64,000 nucleotides of DNA from Diplolepis rosae (Eukaryota > Arthropoda > Insecta > Hymenoptera > Diplolepididae). The notes under the pieces are model-generated. The model worked only from the letters and a program-made list of their open reading frames with translations. It did not search any database and was not told the origin of the DNA. A program made the translations under genes and the position numbers. Location: positions 20,372,001 through 20,436,000 of the forward strand of contig JAPYXD010000723.1 in NCBI GenBank assembly GCA_030998225.1. Reading direction: 5' to 3'. This document shows, in pieces, positions 1-11,399 of this stretch. Within the stretch, counting starts at the first letter, position 1, and each line of letters starts with the position of its first letter.

Positions 1-59
1 TCACTCACATAATTCAAATTAGGATAATTTAAGCAATTATCGAAAAACAGGTGGTCCCA

Positions 60-1100
60 CAATTCTGACCGGTACTGTATTTGAATTTTTTACATTCTCA
101 TCATAAATGACAAGGTATTAATTTTATGTGAAAAATGACTTTCGAAATTTTCATCAAATCTTTACACTTCGAGAACCCCCTGAGTCAGAAAAAAAACGGT
201 TTTTACAAAATTGTCTGTATGTAAAATTTTCAAATATCGATTTTTTTTTATTTTTGGAAAGTAAATAACTTTTAAGAATCCCCTCTTAAGGTGTATTGTA
301 TGGAACTAGAATCAAAGATTAATCCTGAGTCTAAATTCATATAAGATTTTCATACTTGAAACTTTAGAGGCGTTTTCCTCAAAACAATTCTTTTTTTATC
401 GCGGATAAGGAATCAGGAAAAAATAATGAACCAATTTTTTTCCAGACTTGATACAACGTTCTACATATTAGTAGCTCCAGTCTGTAGTAAAATATTTTAT
501 GTTTATTTTCAATAGATAAATTTACTACGGGCTATAGCTATACATCATTTCTGATTGATAATCTGTTCGATTTTTATATCCTCATCATGGATGAGAAGGT
601 ATTACTTTTATGTGAAAAATAACTTTCCAAATTTTCATCAAATCTTTACGTTTTGAGAACCCCTGAGTCAGAAAAAATGGTTTTTACGAAAGTGTCTGTC
701 TGTCTGTCTGTCTGTCTGTAGTACGTCGTGTGCGGCATAACTCTCGATAGAATTATCAGATTGAATTGAGCTTCGGCACACTTTATCGGAGCCGAAAAAG
801 TAAGGACAAGTTCGTTAACCAGCCATATCCAACCAAAATTGAGGAAACTAGACAATTTTTTGTGTTTTTGAAAAAATAAAAAATTGTAATATTGGTTTTT
901 GATAGTGCTCATGAATCTCTACAAATTATCTTTATAACATTCTTTGATTAAACCAAAATTAGGAATGTTACAGTATGATAAAACTTGAAAAAAGTCAACA
1001 TCTAAATTCCATTTTCCAGTTAAATTATACGAAATACGAAAACGAAGTTTTGATATAAAATAGGTTACCACAAAAAGATATAAAAATTTGAATCACTATA
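60..1100 (+). repeat. Dispersed repeat DR, 5' and middle part
   Basis: This stretch matches 29860-30720 on the same strand and 57900-58720 on the other strand at high similarity. Shared landmarks are a TTCAAATATCGATT block, a CGCGGATAAGGAAT block, a run of TCTG units at about 696-720, and the segment after it reading TGCGGCATAACTCTCG. A partial direct copy of the pre-TCTG segment also lies at about 100-205, so the left part is duplicated. The minus-strand open frame here recurs in the other copies, but it starts in the microsatellite and resembles no family I know, so I treat it as a repeat shadow. Confidence 0.8.
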
Positions 1101-1592
1101 TTTTTTTATGAGATGTATATTTTTCTTTATAGTTTAAAAAAGTACTATTGAAAATCGAAAATTCAAGTTTTTAACCATAATACACTTATTCTTTGTTATA
1201 TTATCAATATTTTTGGCTATGGAACGCACTCTAGCTAAAAAAATAACTATACAATTTTTTTTTTATATTTTGGGATATTTTTATTCATTTTTTAATTTTA
1301 TTTTATTTGTAACTTTTTCTTCAGTCACGTTACCTTATTTTCGATACCCAAAAAGTTGCTACACATTGTAAGGAACACAATAAAGAAAAAATCATGAGAA
1401 TTGGTTGAAAAACAAAAAAGTTATGCAAAGTAAAAAAATGTCCCAAAAAATGCCCAAAGAACTCAAAATGTTTTGTTGAAAAATACATAAAGGTGCTGGA
1501 ATTTATAAAAAAACCAGAATCTTTCTAAATAAAGGTATTAAACATAAAAAAACTTATATGGAAGGTGTAAACTCAAAAAATAAAAATATTAA

Positions 1593-1853
1593 ATGTGGCG
1601 GATCCTCTTGAGATGGAAAATTATTTGCCTGAATGAAGTCGACAAATTCTCAGTAGGACTTAAGGCTGATAAAGCCTTAAGTAAATTGAATTTTCTTTTC
1701 CATTTGAAATCAAAAATAAATTTAGTAACTTTGAGAATATGTAATTCACATCTACAATTTTATAAAATTGACTTGAGCTTCATTATTCGATCTCCTGCGA
1801 GCATTGTCGCTCGTCGCGTAATAACCCTCATTATGCGCCTAGGCACATAATAT
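1593..1853 (+). repeat. Dispersed repeat DR, 3' part
   Basis: The segment contains the DR tail landmarks: GATGGAAAATTATTTGCCTG, the GATAAAGCCTTAAGTAAATTG block and a GC-rich end. Its last 70 bases (about 1784-1853) match 62497-62566 closely, both reading TCTCCTGCGAGCATTGTCGC then CGCCTAGGCAC. It is separated from the 5' part of the repeat by AT-rich sequence that is partly related to DR. The open frame at 1593-1850 only reads through the repeat. Confidence 0.7.
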
Positions 1854-2666
1854 ACTATCATGATTTGTATACCCTTATTAACTGCTCCAGACATGCCCGT
1901 GCAGAAATTGCCCAACTTGTTCCCAAGTTACAATCCGGGCCCGATCGGATTTTTCAAATGTGACCGTAGGGGGGCACATAGTGTGGCCCGGGCCGGAACT
2001 ACATCGGATTATGATAGACAAGGTTATTTTCAAATTTTGTGTTGTCGTCTTGATATTGTAGTGACTATATTAAAATTAAAATGCCAAAAACAAAAAGTAC
2101 ATGGCGAGTTCGAAAGCACAGAATCGTTGGTGAGATTTCTTCTATCCGCATTATAGATTAAGCTAAGTTAATTCACTAGATTCATTACATAAATCCTAAC
2201 ATTGTAATGAATTAGATTATAACTTGAAATATTTTTTTATTAACGGTAATTTGAAATAAAAAGAAAATTATAATTTTAAGTGTAGAACGTTATTGTGTTT
2301 CATTATTTTTTATATCGTATATTCAACTTTCCAAAGTGAATTTTTTAGAAAGAAAATTATTAATAATGTAATTTATTTTTAGATTCAGAAGTATCGAAAA
2401 GTTCTACAGAATACGAAGATGGCTTTGAAGATTATACTGTTTGTATACTTTTGATTATACTGTTGCATGACTAATCTGAATTTAAGAAATACATTTTTTT
2501 GAACCAACTATTTATTGTTATTTGAACAAAAACCATTTAAATTTTACTATTTGTAGAAATACAAAATTAGGAGCCATATCTGGCCCAGATCGGGCCCCAA
2601 ATTTTCAGGCCCAGATCTAGGTCCGATCGGGTAGGGAGTTTCATTACTGGTCTGGCGCTAGACATC

Positions 2667-3824
2667 GATACCCACGTTCTAATATGTCGTATCCCACAAA
2701 ATTTGAGAAATTGACTTTTTTTTGAAAAATGGATTAATAATAATATTTTACAGCTTATATTAAAATCTTGTGAGTCAAATTGTTTATTTAATATTTTAAA
2801 ATAAATATTTTAATATGTCGTATCCCACATGCCGATTTTCACGAATTCTAATATGTCGTATCCCACATCCATTGGTTAAGTCAGCGCCAGCGATGTGACA
2901 GTCAATTTTTATTTTGTGATTAGTCTTAAGTTTATTTTGAGAAATTATTTAATAAAATGAGTAAGAAGGTAATTACAAATAATATTTTTACAACTCCAAT
3001 TAAATCTAGAGCATCCGCTGAAACCTCTGTTTGTAGATCGATTAAAAAGAACTAAAAGTAAATGGCAACATTTACAGGCATTAAAAAAAGTGTTGCTGAG
3101 AGATACACACTGCTTCTATGATAATATAAAATATATAGATGATATTGACTCTGCTTCTGACCAATCTCCATCAATAAAAAATTTGGAAGCCGAGAGTAAA
3201 AATATAGTTAAGGTAACTGAAAAGACTAAGAGTAAGAAACGAAAAGCTAATCAAGTTAATCTTGGTGTTAAAAGCAAAGTACTGCGCACTAATAATAGAT
3301 TTTAAAAACCTGAAGATAATGATATTAATTATTAAAAAAATTGTGATAATACCAGACGAAAGAGGACAAGAAATTTTCAACAATCTCAGCAAGAAAATGT
3401 ACCTGAAGTAAAAAAAAAAAAATTAAGAGTACTTAAAATGAAAAAAAAATGTTTTAAGCAATATTAAAGATAGTAAAAATAAAATGTATCAATAATGTTA
3501 TATTATAATAATTATAAATTAAACAATACAAAATAAGAGAGAAAAATGTTACGTATGTGATGAAACAATATTTAATTATAAAACGATTAAATCAATTTTC
3601 TTTCTAAAATACACTTTAATTTTTTCTTCTTGCGTAACCCACATAAATATCATAAAATTTATTTAAATAATTTTTTTTGCTTTAATTATTATTATTTATG
3701 CATTTTTATGGACGTATGAAACAAAAATTTTTTTACATCTATTTATTTGTGGTAGCAAGACGTTTTTATCGTTTCCTGAAAAATTTTCCAAATGTGGGAT
3801 ACGACATATTAGAACGTGGGTATC
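2667..3824. mobile_element. Nested element with perfect 32-bp terminal inverted repeats
   Basis: A 32-bp inverted repeat, identical in both arms, bounds this segment at 2667-2698 and 3793-3824. Its core motif TAATATGTCGTATCCCACA occurs again in direct orientation at about 2811-2829 and 2849-2867. The left end therefore holds three copies of what looks like a protein-binding motif. The element sits inside the 1896-3899 element. A short basic reading frame at 2973-3305 is its only coding candidate. Superfamily unknown. Confidence 0.65.
2973..3305 (+). pseudogene. Short basic lysine-rich reading frame inside the nested element
   Basis: The frame is open from 2973 to the stop at 3303-3305, about 110 codons. 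It has no ATG near its start, so either an upstream exon or a frameshift supplies the N-terminus. An ATG at 2958 in another frame gives a short reading frame that dies quickly. The product is acidic in the middle (YIDDIDSASDQ) and ends in a basic stretch with KSKKRKA, which could be a nuclear localisation signal. I do not recognise the family. Its position inside terminal inverted repeats suggests an element-encoded protein remnant. Confidence 0.3.
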
Positions 3825-5310
3825 GACATATTACCTTATCAGGGCCACATGTTTCCCGATCGGGGTTCGATCGGCACCCCACCAAAATTTCTGCACGGGT
3901 GACAACCACCCCTGAAGCATAAGAAATTTGTAATATCATTTCTTGTTACTTTATACTGCTCTAAATTAGAAATAAAGGTTTCAAAACACGTAGGTATGTT
4001 GCGAAAAATTCACAGAACATTTCTTAAATTCAGAAATAGGATTTCTAAAATGTAAAAAATTATAATCTTATTTCCAATTATTTTATCCTGATGTGAATTG
4101 AAAAAAAACATACCCTAAAACATAAAGCTACATTCAAAAAAATTTCAAATCTTTTACAACTCCCTGAAAAACACCCCTAGATGAAGAAAGAAGATCTTTA
4201 AAAAAAGATTTCATAATCACACAGAGAAAAATGGATCATAAAACCTGGATGTTAAAACTGAAGGATAGTATCCGGCAATATAAAATATATTAAAGCGTAT
4301 GATCTATGATCTTTATCTAATATATAAAGATATTATTAAACATAATCTCTAGATATAACATTCTTATAATCTTGAGCATATAATTTGTAACATCTGATGT
4401 TAATAAATGTACATGCGCGCGAAAAATTTTAAGGTCACGTGACCATAGAGCCAGTTTTTGAAATATTCCGGGCGTCCGTGAAGTATCATGGCAGGCATAG
4501 ATGTTCCGCTGTTTTTTCAAGCTTGTGCGCTTGTATGTGTTCCTGACTTTTCGGCTGGGCATATTCCGTGCAATTAACAACTTTGAAGATTGGAATTCAT
4601 TTTTAGGAGGAGAAGTAAGTAGTTAAATTATAATTACTATATTAGTTATATAAGTTAAAATATTATTAAAATTAAATTCAATAGAAACTAAATATAACCT
4701 CTTTCACCTTCATTACATGCGGTATGCAATGAAAAAAATTTAATTTTGATTTTTATCCACATTAAATGTTGAATTTTTATGTACCTTGTAATTCTACTTG
4801 GAAATTATATATTGTATCAAATAGGAGGTTGAAAATTCACAATGGGATCTGATGTAAATTTATGATATAACCTTTAAGTCAAATTACCACAAGGCACGTA
4901 AAAATTCAACGTTAAATGAGAGGAAAAATGTTAATTTCAATAAGAAGGATTCTATAGTATTAATTACATGATTATTATTAGAATTGGTAAACGATGTTCT
5001 TTGTTTTAGATTCTGAAAACTGTTAATCCGATATAGATATCGAGATGCTGGATGCGTCAATAGGCACCGTGCGTGACTGCAGCGCCATAGCATGAGTGAA
5101 CTAAAGGAGGCTGTTCGAGAACTTTTATAATGTTTTATAATGGGACTTAGTTATAAAAATATTTATTATCAATAAAAAAACAAACAAAAAAACAATTTGA
5201 TTCACTTTAAAATTCGATTGTTTTTCCTTGTGAAGGATTTGTGTGAAATCAGCAGTAAAAAGTAAGTATTTTCCATAATAAAAATGATATAGAAACCAGT
5301 AAATATAAGG

Positions 5311-5983
5311 TTAAGGTAGTTGTCGTGCCAAAAATCAGTCTCTGGAAAAAGAAGTTTTTCTATGATTTCAAGACTGGAAATTATATCATCAGCCGTGTCA
5401 TATGTAAGGAAAGACACTCTTTTTAATGAAAAAATTTAAAAATTACGAAAAATAATTTTTTAATAATGTTTTTTGTAATAGGATTTTTCCTTACTATGGC
5501 TTCATACCAAATTTTTAAAAATGATTGAAGTTTCTTAAATCATTGCTTATTTTTTCGGGGAAAATATTCTCTACAACTTGACCGTTTCCAATTTTTGAAA
5601 ATAAATTCTTTAATGGTTGAAATAATTAAAAATCAATTTTCCAAAACAAAATTTTTATAAACAAATTGCTGTATTTGATGATAATTGATTTATTTTCAAA
5701 AATTGGAAACGGTTAAGTTGTAGAGAATATTTCCCCCGAAAAAATAAGCTATGATTTAAGAAACTTCAATCATTTTCAAAAAATTGGTAAGAAGCGATAG
5801 TAAAGAAATATCCTATTATAAAAAACATTATTAAAATATTATTTTTCGTAATTTTTAATTTTTTTCATTAAAAAGACTGTCTTTTCTTACATATGACACG
5901 GCTGATGATATAATTCTCAGTCTTGAAATCATAGAAAAACTTCTTTATCCAGAGACTGTTTTTTGTCATGACGACTACTTTAA
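5311..5983. mobile_element. TTAA-flanked foldback element (long inverted repeat)
   Basis: The 673-bp segment is a near-palindrome: every landmark in the left half is found inverted in the right half, with a symmetry centre at about 5647. Examples are GTGTCATATG at 5395-5404 against 5890-5899, and the block ending in TTGTAGAGAATATT. Both ends are TTAA followed by GGTAGT or its near complement, so arms are about 330 bp. TTAA at both ends is the target preference of piggyBac-type transposases, so this is probably a non-autonomous relative. Related ends occur at 32381, 52705, 56514 and 57382. Confidence 0.75.
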
Positions 5984-6161
5984 GTTAATGACAGATCAAA
6001 ACAGACTAGAAAAATAAGGAAGAATTAAATTGTAATTTCATGATGACAGTTTTAGGCACTTGTTGAGTGAATAAATATTAATTGTTTATTTTCAGATTCA
6101 AATTCATCATGGATATAATTATTAAAACAAGTTTTCAATCAATTAAACATACAATAGAATT

Positions 6162-6383
6162 TCAAACACAAACGAAAATTAAAGGTAAAAATCTTGTTCT
6201 ATCAGAACATGTACGAGATGTCCAAGAGTTCCGTAGAAATAATAACTTTTGCCTTCTTACTGTAGCTACCCACTTATTCCTTTGATTTATTTTCCATTTA
6301 GACGTTGGAAATTTATAAAATTTACACTCACTTTTGCTGCTTGTATTTTTACAATTCACAACACAACAACTTCGGTGGCTCAT
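6162..6383 (-). pseudogene. THAP zinc-finger domain fragment
   Basis: From an ATG at 6383 the minus-strand product begins MSHRSCCVVNC and continues with FYKFP, a conserved tryptophan and a TSRTCSD segment. This is the order of a THAP domain, a C2-CH zinc-coordinating DNA-binding module of about 90 residues common in animal transposases. The final conserved histidine is not in the expected CSxHF context; the frame drifts after TCSD. The fragment is therefore either at an exon boundary or frameshifted. It lies near the right end of the 5062-6537 element and points inward, so it is probably the DNA-binding exon of that element's lost transposase. Confidence 0.6.
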
Positions 6384-6697
6384 TTCAGCTATATTTTTTA
6401 AATTAAAACAAAATTTAGATTTGCACATGTATTTTGATTGCTCGGAAACATAAAACAGCCTCCTTTAACGCCTAAATTATCCACTGCGTGCGCTGGCGTC
6501 GATTTAACTCTCGCTACCATGACTTCGCACGGTGCCTTTGTGGCTGTGAAAGCTACGCCAAGAATTTTGAAGGTACATTTTTTGGTTAATTAAAGTATTA
6601 CTATTATAATTTTATAATATATATTATAATATAATATAATTATTATATGAAGATTATTAAATTATTTCTGGGCAATCTATTTTGTATTAAATCTCAG

Positions 6698-7074
6698 AGA
6701 ACAAGATAGATACGGAAGCATTTCTGTTGCTGACTGATGAAGCAATAATTCATTTGATTCCTGAAATCGGACCACGATTGAAATTTCGGAAAAATTTTAA
6801 CGCACAATTGGCTCAGGTATTCATGCAGAAAAAATAATATAATTCCTGAAAGAATTATTAAAATTTAAATGTCAAATTTTAAATTAATCATATTTTTATA
6901 ATCAAATTTGAGATTCAAAAAAAAAAATATTCAATTTATTTTAAAAAATGAAACCAATATTTTGTTTCTTGTTGTAGGGGTTTGAAAATCGTATAAATAT
7001 CAAGCGTAATGAATTTTGATCAGACGATCGTGAGTATGAATCAGGGTCTAAAGAATTACCTGCAGTACAAAAAT
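6698..7074 (+). pseudogene. SAM-like domain gene, two exons, with an in-frame stop
   Basis: Exon one (6698-6816) follows a CAG acceptor. It encodes a segment with TEAFLLLTDEA and LIPEIGPRLKF, the second half of a SAM-like helical domain seen in many uncharacterised arthropod proteins. It ends at a CAG/GT donor in phase 0. Exon two (6978-7074) follows a TTGTAG acceptor, continues the frame with GFENRINIKRNEF, meets a TGA at 7017-7019, and then reads on openly to an AAT/GTAAGA donor. The start of the SAM domain and the rest of the gene are not found. The stop and missing exons make it a pseudogene or a part of a decayed element. Confidence 0.5.
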
Positions 7075-7199
7075 GTAAGATTTTGTTAATTCCCTTAAAT
7101 ATATAATTTTTTTCAAATTTGGTTCCTCCTAAAAAATGCATATGAATTTTGATTATATATTGTTAACTTATCATTTTACTCACTCCTTACTTTATACAC

Positions 7200-7720
7200 A
7201 GGGTGAGACATTTTAATCGACCCACCTCATTTTCTCGGAATCTATACCAGATAATGTTTCGGACAAAAGTTGAAGGGGGCAGAAGGGGTCACCTAATGGT
7301 ATCAACGACCTTGACCTTGAACTCTGTTTTCGAGGTTATTTCAAGGTCAAAGTGATTTTTTCTAATAGGGACCTCTATTTTTGACGCCGAGTTTGGATAG
7401 AGCGGAAAATTTTACGTACAGTAAAACCTCATTTATCGGGACGCCCTTGAAATGTAAACACCTCGTTTATCGGTATTTGGAGGGGCTCCCCACTACCACC
7501 TTCAGTCTCATGGTGGGAGTCCCACTACGCTTTCACCTTACCCCACTTCATGTCACTATGTAAAAGGAGTGGTGGCTGGAGGAGAAACAAAATGTCCTGA
7601 TAAATGAGGTTGCGAGATTGTTGAAGATAAGTGAAGATCCCGATAAATGAGGTTTTTCTGTATAAGATGTTCCATTGGTCAAGGTCGTTTCAAGGTGATA
7701 TGAGGGTCGAATAGGCGAAA
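7200..7720. other. Possible element start and surrounding non-coding DNA
   Basis: At 7200 the sequence reads CAGGGTGAGACATTTTAATC, resembling the CAGGGTG ends of mariner-like elements such as the one at 35873. It is followed by a GC-richer stretch with repeated CAAGGTC motifs at about 7310-7345 and again at 7679-7700. A MITE is inserted at 7419-7660. I could not find a matching right end, so this is only a candidate. Confidence 0.25.
7419..7660. mobile_element. 242-bp TA-flanked MITE (pogo/Tc1-mariner type ends)
   Basis: The element begins CAGTAAAACCTCATTTATCG and ends with the complement of CAGAAAAACCTCATTTATCG. That is one mismatch in the first 23 bp. A TA dinucleotide flanks each end (7417-7418 and 7661-7662), the target duplication of the Tc1/mariner/pogo superfamily. 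The interior encodes no transposase; the short plus-strand frame at 7381-7563 crosses the left boundary and is not a gene. Confidence 0.75.
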
Positions 7721-9140
7721 ATGAGATAAATTAGTACATGCTCGGCCAGTTAAATAAATGTTAAAATCTGACATGTTTCAGTTTATAATCCAAGATATTA
7801 TCCGATACTATCTTTTTTTAACATCTAGAGATTATAGTTTTAATCATCTAGATCACTGTCCCATAGTTAATAGTCTAAGATTATACCCAGTAACATATTT
7901 TTCATTACCGTTTACAATCCATTTTTCTCAGTGCACATTTCCTATTTCGGTTCATTATAGTTAGGGGTAGTTTTTATAATTTTTCGCAATTTTTGGCAGG
8001 GTATGTAACTAAAGGGTTGTAACCCTTATGCTCTTCAAATGTGAAGTATTTATATCTATCCTTCCTTTTTAAAATGAAATGAAAACAAAGGTGATGTGTT
8101 AATTTTTATGTAAGTTAACATTTTTCAAAGTATATGGAACGTATGTGCTCTACTGACCGTCAAAAGGTTAAATTAACTTAAATTTTCATGAATCAACATA
8201 AATATTTAAACTATCTTCAATCGTATGAAACGAATTCTTTGGTTGAATTTATCAAAGATTTATAATCAACCATGCGTAATAAGCGAATTCTTTGGTTAGT
8301 CCAACTATATTTTGGTTGGATCAATTAAATATTTTTTTAAGTGTAATTCCAGTTAGGTCAACTAAACTTTATTTTACATTGGATTGGATTTTGCAACTTG
8401 CAAACTTCAACCAATTTCTTGCCTTGCAATATGCAAGACTTGTATAAGAAAAAGAAATCTAAATTGTCTGTTTTTCCTCTAGATGGACTAATAATAATGG
8501 AAGAAAATTAAAATTGACAAAAAATGTAAATTTTATGTCAAAACTATATAAGATATTGAATTTTTTGTTGCAGAAAAAACGTTATAAAATATTCAAACCA
8601 ATTTTTTGAACGTCCAGATGAGAGAAGGTGAAGTATAAAAGCTGTTAATAATCATAAAGTTACGTTCTTTCCCTTATCGGAACGAGCCCTTGTTGAGGGA
8701 AATTGACTGAGCGTTTTTCTAGGAAAAAATCTCTATAATGAGAGTTCATACATGTGCATATAGTCGCCAAAGGTTTAAATATATCACTAAAGATAAAGAT
8801 TAAAAAATCGAAATTATGAATTTTTACTGCACGAAGAGAAATTATTCCAGCAAATTTCCAATCAAGAGTAAATTGGCCTAATTTTAAGATAGATTTTAAT
8901 ACAATTTGTAATTCGTAGATTACACAGGTCTGCAAATAATGGGTTTGTATTTGTTGTTGAAAAACCTTGCAGACCTGTGTTATTGTCGAAGATTTTTGTC
9001 AATATATTTCAATGTATATTAATTCAACTTTTTTCTTGATTTACTCAAACGGCCTAATGCCATTAAGACATTTTTCAAAAATTCTTAATATTTAAGAAAC
9101 TTTTACCCTTAAATATTATTTAACCTTTTGATGCATACAT
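7720..9140. other. AT-rich stretch without a recognisable gene
   Basis: No reading frame here shows a conserved motif. An inverted pair occurs near 8922-8985, where TACACAGGTCTGCAAATAAT and ACCTTGCAGACCTGTGTTAT face each other, a short hairpin of about 13 paired bases. Confidence 0.4.
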
Positions 9141-9149
9141 TTTTTTTGA

Positions 9150-9895
9150 AAGGGATTTTCGTAGAACTTGGTATTTAGTGGTTTTCGATGTTACTGATTG
9201 TGAATTTGAGGTCACAGTTTGAAAATTTAAGATGGTGTATTCGATATACCCGATCAAAAATACATAGTTGTAAATAAATGGTCTAAAAATCGTTACTTAG
9301 GGGTTTTCAAGTTCGCTGATTGCGAATTTGTGATCAGAATTTGAAAATTAAAGGCAACGAATTCAATATGGCGAAAAAAATGCATAGTTGGAATAAATTC
9401 AAGATGGTCGGAATGTCAGACAGTCGATATCACAAACTTGACGTCAAGTCTACTATTCGGACAAAAAAAATGAAAATAATATTAGTATCATTTGTATAAG
9501 TAATTGTGATCAGAATTTCGCAATCAGCAACCGTTAAAATCCTTAAGGACTCATTTCAAGCCCAATTTACTGAAACTATGCATTTTTGATCCGCCACCTT
9601 GAATTTTCAAATTCTGACGAGAAATTCACAATCAGCCACCTTGAAAATCCCTAAGGAACGATTTTCAACCCAATTTATTACAAATTTGCATTTCTAATCC
9701 ACCATATTGAATCCGCCACCTTAAATTTTAATATTTTAATAGAAATTCGCAATCAATGACCTTGAAAACCCCCATGTTCTGATTTTCAGTCTAATTCAGT
9801 ACAATTTTGCATTTTCGATTCACCACATTCAATACGAATTTTCAAATTGTGACCTCGAATTTGCAATCAGTAACCTAAAAAATTCTCAGACAATT
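9150..9895. repeat. Array of about 130-bp repeats that switches orientation
   Basis: Units share four landmarks in order: TTTTCAAGT or similar, CTGATTGCGAATTTG, a TTTGAAAATT block, and an AATATGGCG...ATGCATAGTTG block. Two units lie in one orientation at about 9160-9290 and 9295-9420. After about 9480 three or four units follow in the opposite orientation, with landmarks such as GATCCGCCACCTTGAATTTT and AGAAATTCACAATCAG. The units are diverged from each other. No coding potential is seen. Confidence 0.7.
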
Positions 9896-10149
9896 AATTT
9901 CAAGCACAGTAATTGAGAACGTCAATAGAAAACGAATTTTGCTGAAAATACATATGAAGAATTTTCATACTTATTTTATTTATAATACTTTTGCACCATA
10001 TTAAATATGTTTTTTAACAATTTTTTCATATTTTCTTGTCTCCTAGATATCAGAAATATGGAAAGAACCAGGCTCAAAATATGTAAAATAGAATAAAGAT
10101 AGGTAGTAAGAAGGCTTACCGCTGTGCATCAAAGGATTAAAGAAAAATA

Positions 10150-11000
10150 TTGACAATTTCTTCAAAATCAGAAATCGTAATATTGGTTTTTGATAGTGCT
10201 CATAAATCCCTACCAATTATCCTTATAACATTTTTCGATCAAATTAAATTTAGAAAAGTTTCAGTATATTAAAACTTGAGAAAAGTCAATATAAAAATTC
10301 AATTTTTTAGTTAAACTATGTATCGATGATACAAAAAAACGGTATCATACATAATTGTTTACTACAACATTTTTCCATAAAATGTATATTTTTCTTTTTA
10401 ATTAAAAAAATTCTATTGAAAATCGAAAATAAAAATAAACCAATAACGTCTACAAATCTTATCTGGCACAGTTTCTAATAAAATGTATATTTTCCGTTTA
10501 AATTTCAAAAAACACCATTAAAAATTTTAAATTCCATTTTTGTAACAAACGTTGAGATGGGAAATTATTGGCCTAAATGAGTTATACAAATTTTCATCAG
10601 GACATTTTTCGAGAGGGTGTATATTTCATGTTTTGATTTTAAAAAACACTATTAAAAATCGAAAATTCAATTTTTTAACCAAAATATGTGAAATATGAAA
10701 AAAGCGCTAAAATGAAAAATCGTTTGCTCAAATAAAGTATATACATTTTATTTTCTTGAGATATTTGGAAGAAAATTAATTATTTTAATCATATAATTTA
10801 TTAGAAAGTTACAGAAATGTTTACAGAAAATTAAGCGCGAAGCGCAAGTATTACAACGAGAATGTGTTCCAGAAGGCCGATAGAGCCTCCAGTAAATTGA
10901 ATTTCCTTCTTTATTTGAAATCAAAAACAACTTTAGCCCAAACTTGCGAGCGAAGCGAGCCGCATGCAAAGTGCGCGATGAGAACGTATCCATGAAGCGG
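10150..11000 (+). repeat. Dispersed repeat DR copy
   Basis: The segment matches 29860-31165 from the block AATATTGGTTTTTGATAGTG onward, through GATAGAGCCTCCAGTAAATT, to a GC-rich end with GCGAGCGAAGCGAGCCGC. Order and orientation agree with the 29860 copy. It is diverged and lacks the TCTG microsatellite. The minus-strand frame at 10748-10993 is a repeat shadow. Confidence 0.7.
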
Positions 11001-11091
11001 GCAAATTTTTATAATAAAAAAGAACGTTTTTTCTTTTATAAAACACGACTGATAATATCACTTCAAGTCATAAAATCATATAACAGTATAC

Positions 11092-11288
11092 TGTGCAACT
11101 AGGGAAAATAAATGTTTTTTTTATCGCCCCGTGCAGGGCAAACGAATCCATTTTCCGACCCTCTAGTTGGAAAAAATCGTGTGCATCACGGGAAAAACAT
11201 TGATTTTACTCGTGTGGTTGTTACCCTCGCTTTACTCGGGTATCAAACTTTACAATCGCAAAATAAACTTTTTTTCCCTAGTTGCACA
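11092..11288. mobile_element. Short inverted-repeat element (about 197 bp)
   Basis: TGTGCAACTAGGGAAAATAA at 11092 faces its near complement ending TTTTCCCTAGTTGCACA at 11288. Between them are GC-richer bases without coding potential. It appears inserted in a fragment of the TTAA foldback family, since bases to the left (11040-11090) and right (11380-11390) resemble the ends of 5311-5983. Just outside lies a second hairpin, GGGCAATAAA at 11313-11322 against TTTATTGCCC at 11329-11338. Confidence 0.6.
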
Positions 11289-11399
11289 ATCTACTATTGT
11301 TTTTCCCACAGGGGGCAATAAAATAAACTTTATTGCCCGCTACTAGAAAAAAACTTTATTTTTCCTAAGACCTTATTTTTGACACGACAATGATTTTAA

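Larger units (their letters stand above)
1896..3899. mobile_element. Inverted-repeat DNA element (outer of a nested pair)
   Basis: The two ends carry a perfect 14-bp inverted repeat, CCCGTGCAGAAATT at 1896-1909 and its complement at 3886-3899. Just inside each end lies a GC-rich, GATCGG-containing stretch unlike the AT-rich surroundings. No transposase is recognisable, so this is a non-autonomous element of unknown superfamily. I could not identify the target duplication. Most of the interior is occupied by a second element at 2667-3824. Confidence 0.6.
5062..6537. mobile_element. THAP-encoding DNA transposon remnant
   Basis: Two inverted blocks bracket the segment: AGGCACCGTGCG at 5062-5073 with its complement at 6526-6537, and AAAGGAGGCTGTT at 5103-5115 with its complement at 6454-6466. 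Spacing between the blocks differs on the two sides, so one end has gained or lost sequence. A THAP zinc-finger frame runs inward from the right end on the minus strand, as expected for a transposase 5' exon. The middle is filled by a TTAA foldback element (5311-5983). No DDE domain remains. The target duplication is not clear. Confidence 0.55.

Noticed and set aside
646..912. Conserved short frame with RQTDRQTD, also at 30309-30533 and 58380-58571
   Set aside because: It follows the TCTG microsatellite and the DR repeat in all copies. No domain is seen, and conservation is explained by DNA repeat identity.
4433..4444. GGTCACGTGACC palindrome as a promoter element
   Set aside because: A 12-bp palindrome with an E-box is suggestive, but no gene start with a supported downstream exon could be tied to it.
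4590..4620. Possible first exon with a GTAAGT donor upstream of the SAM gene
   Set aside because: The frame before the donor is not open from a credible start, and no link to the SAM exons could be shown.
9150..9895. CRISPR-like array
   Set aside because: Units are long, diverged, without spacers and in both orientations, in a eukaryotic genome.
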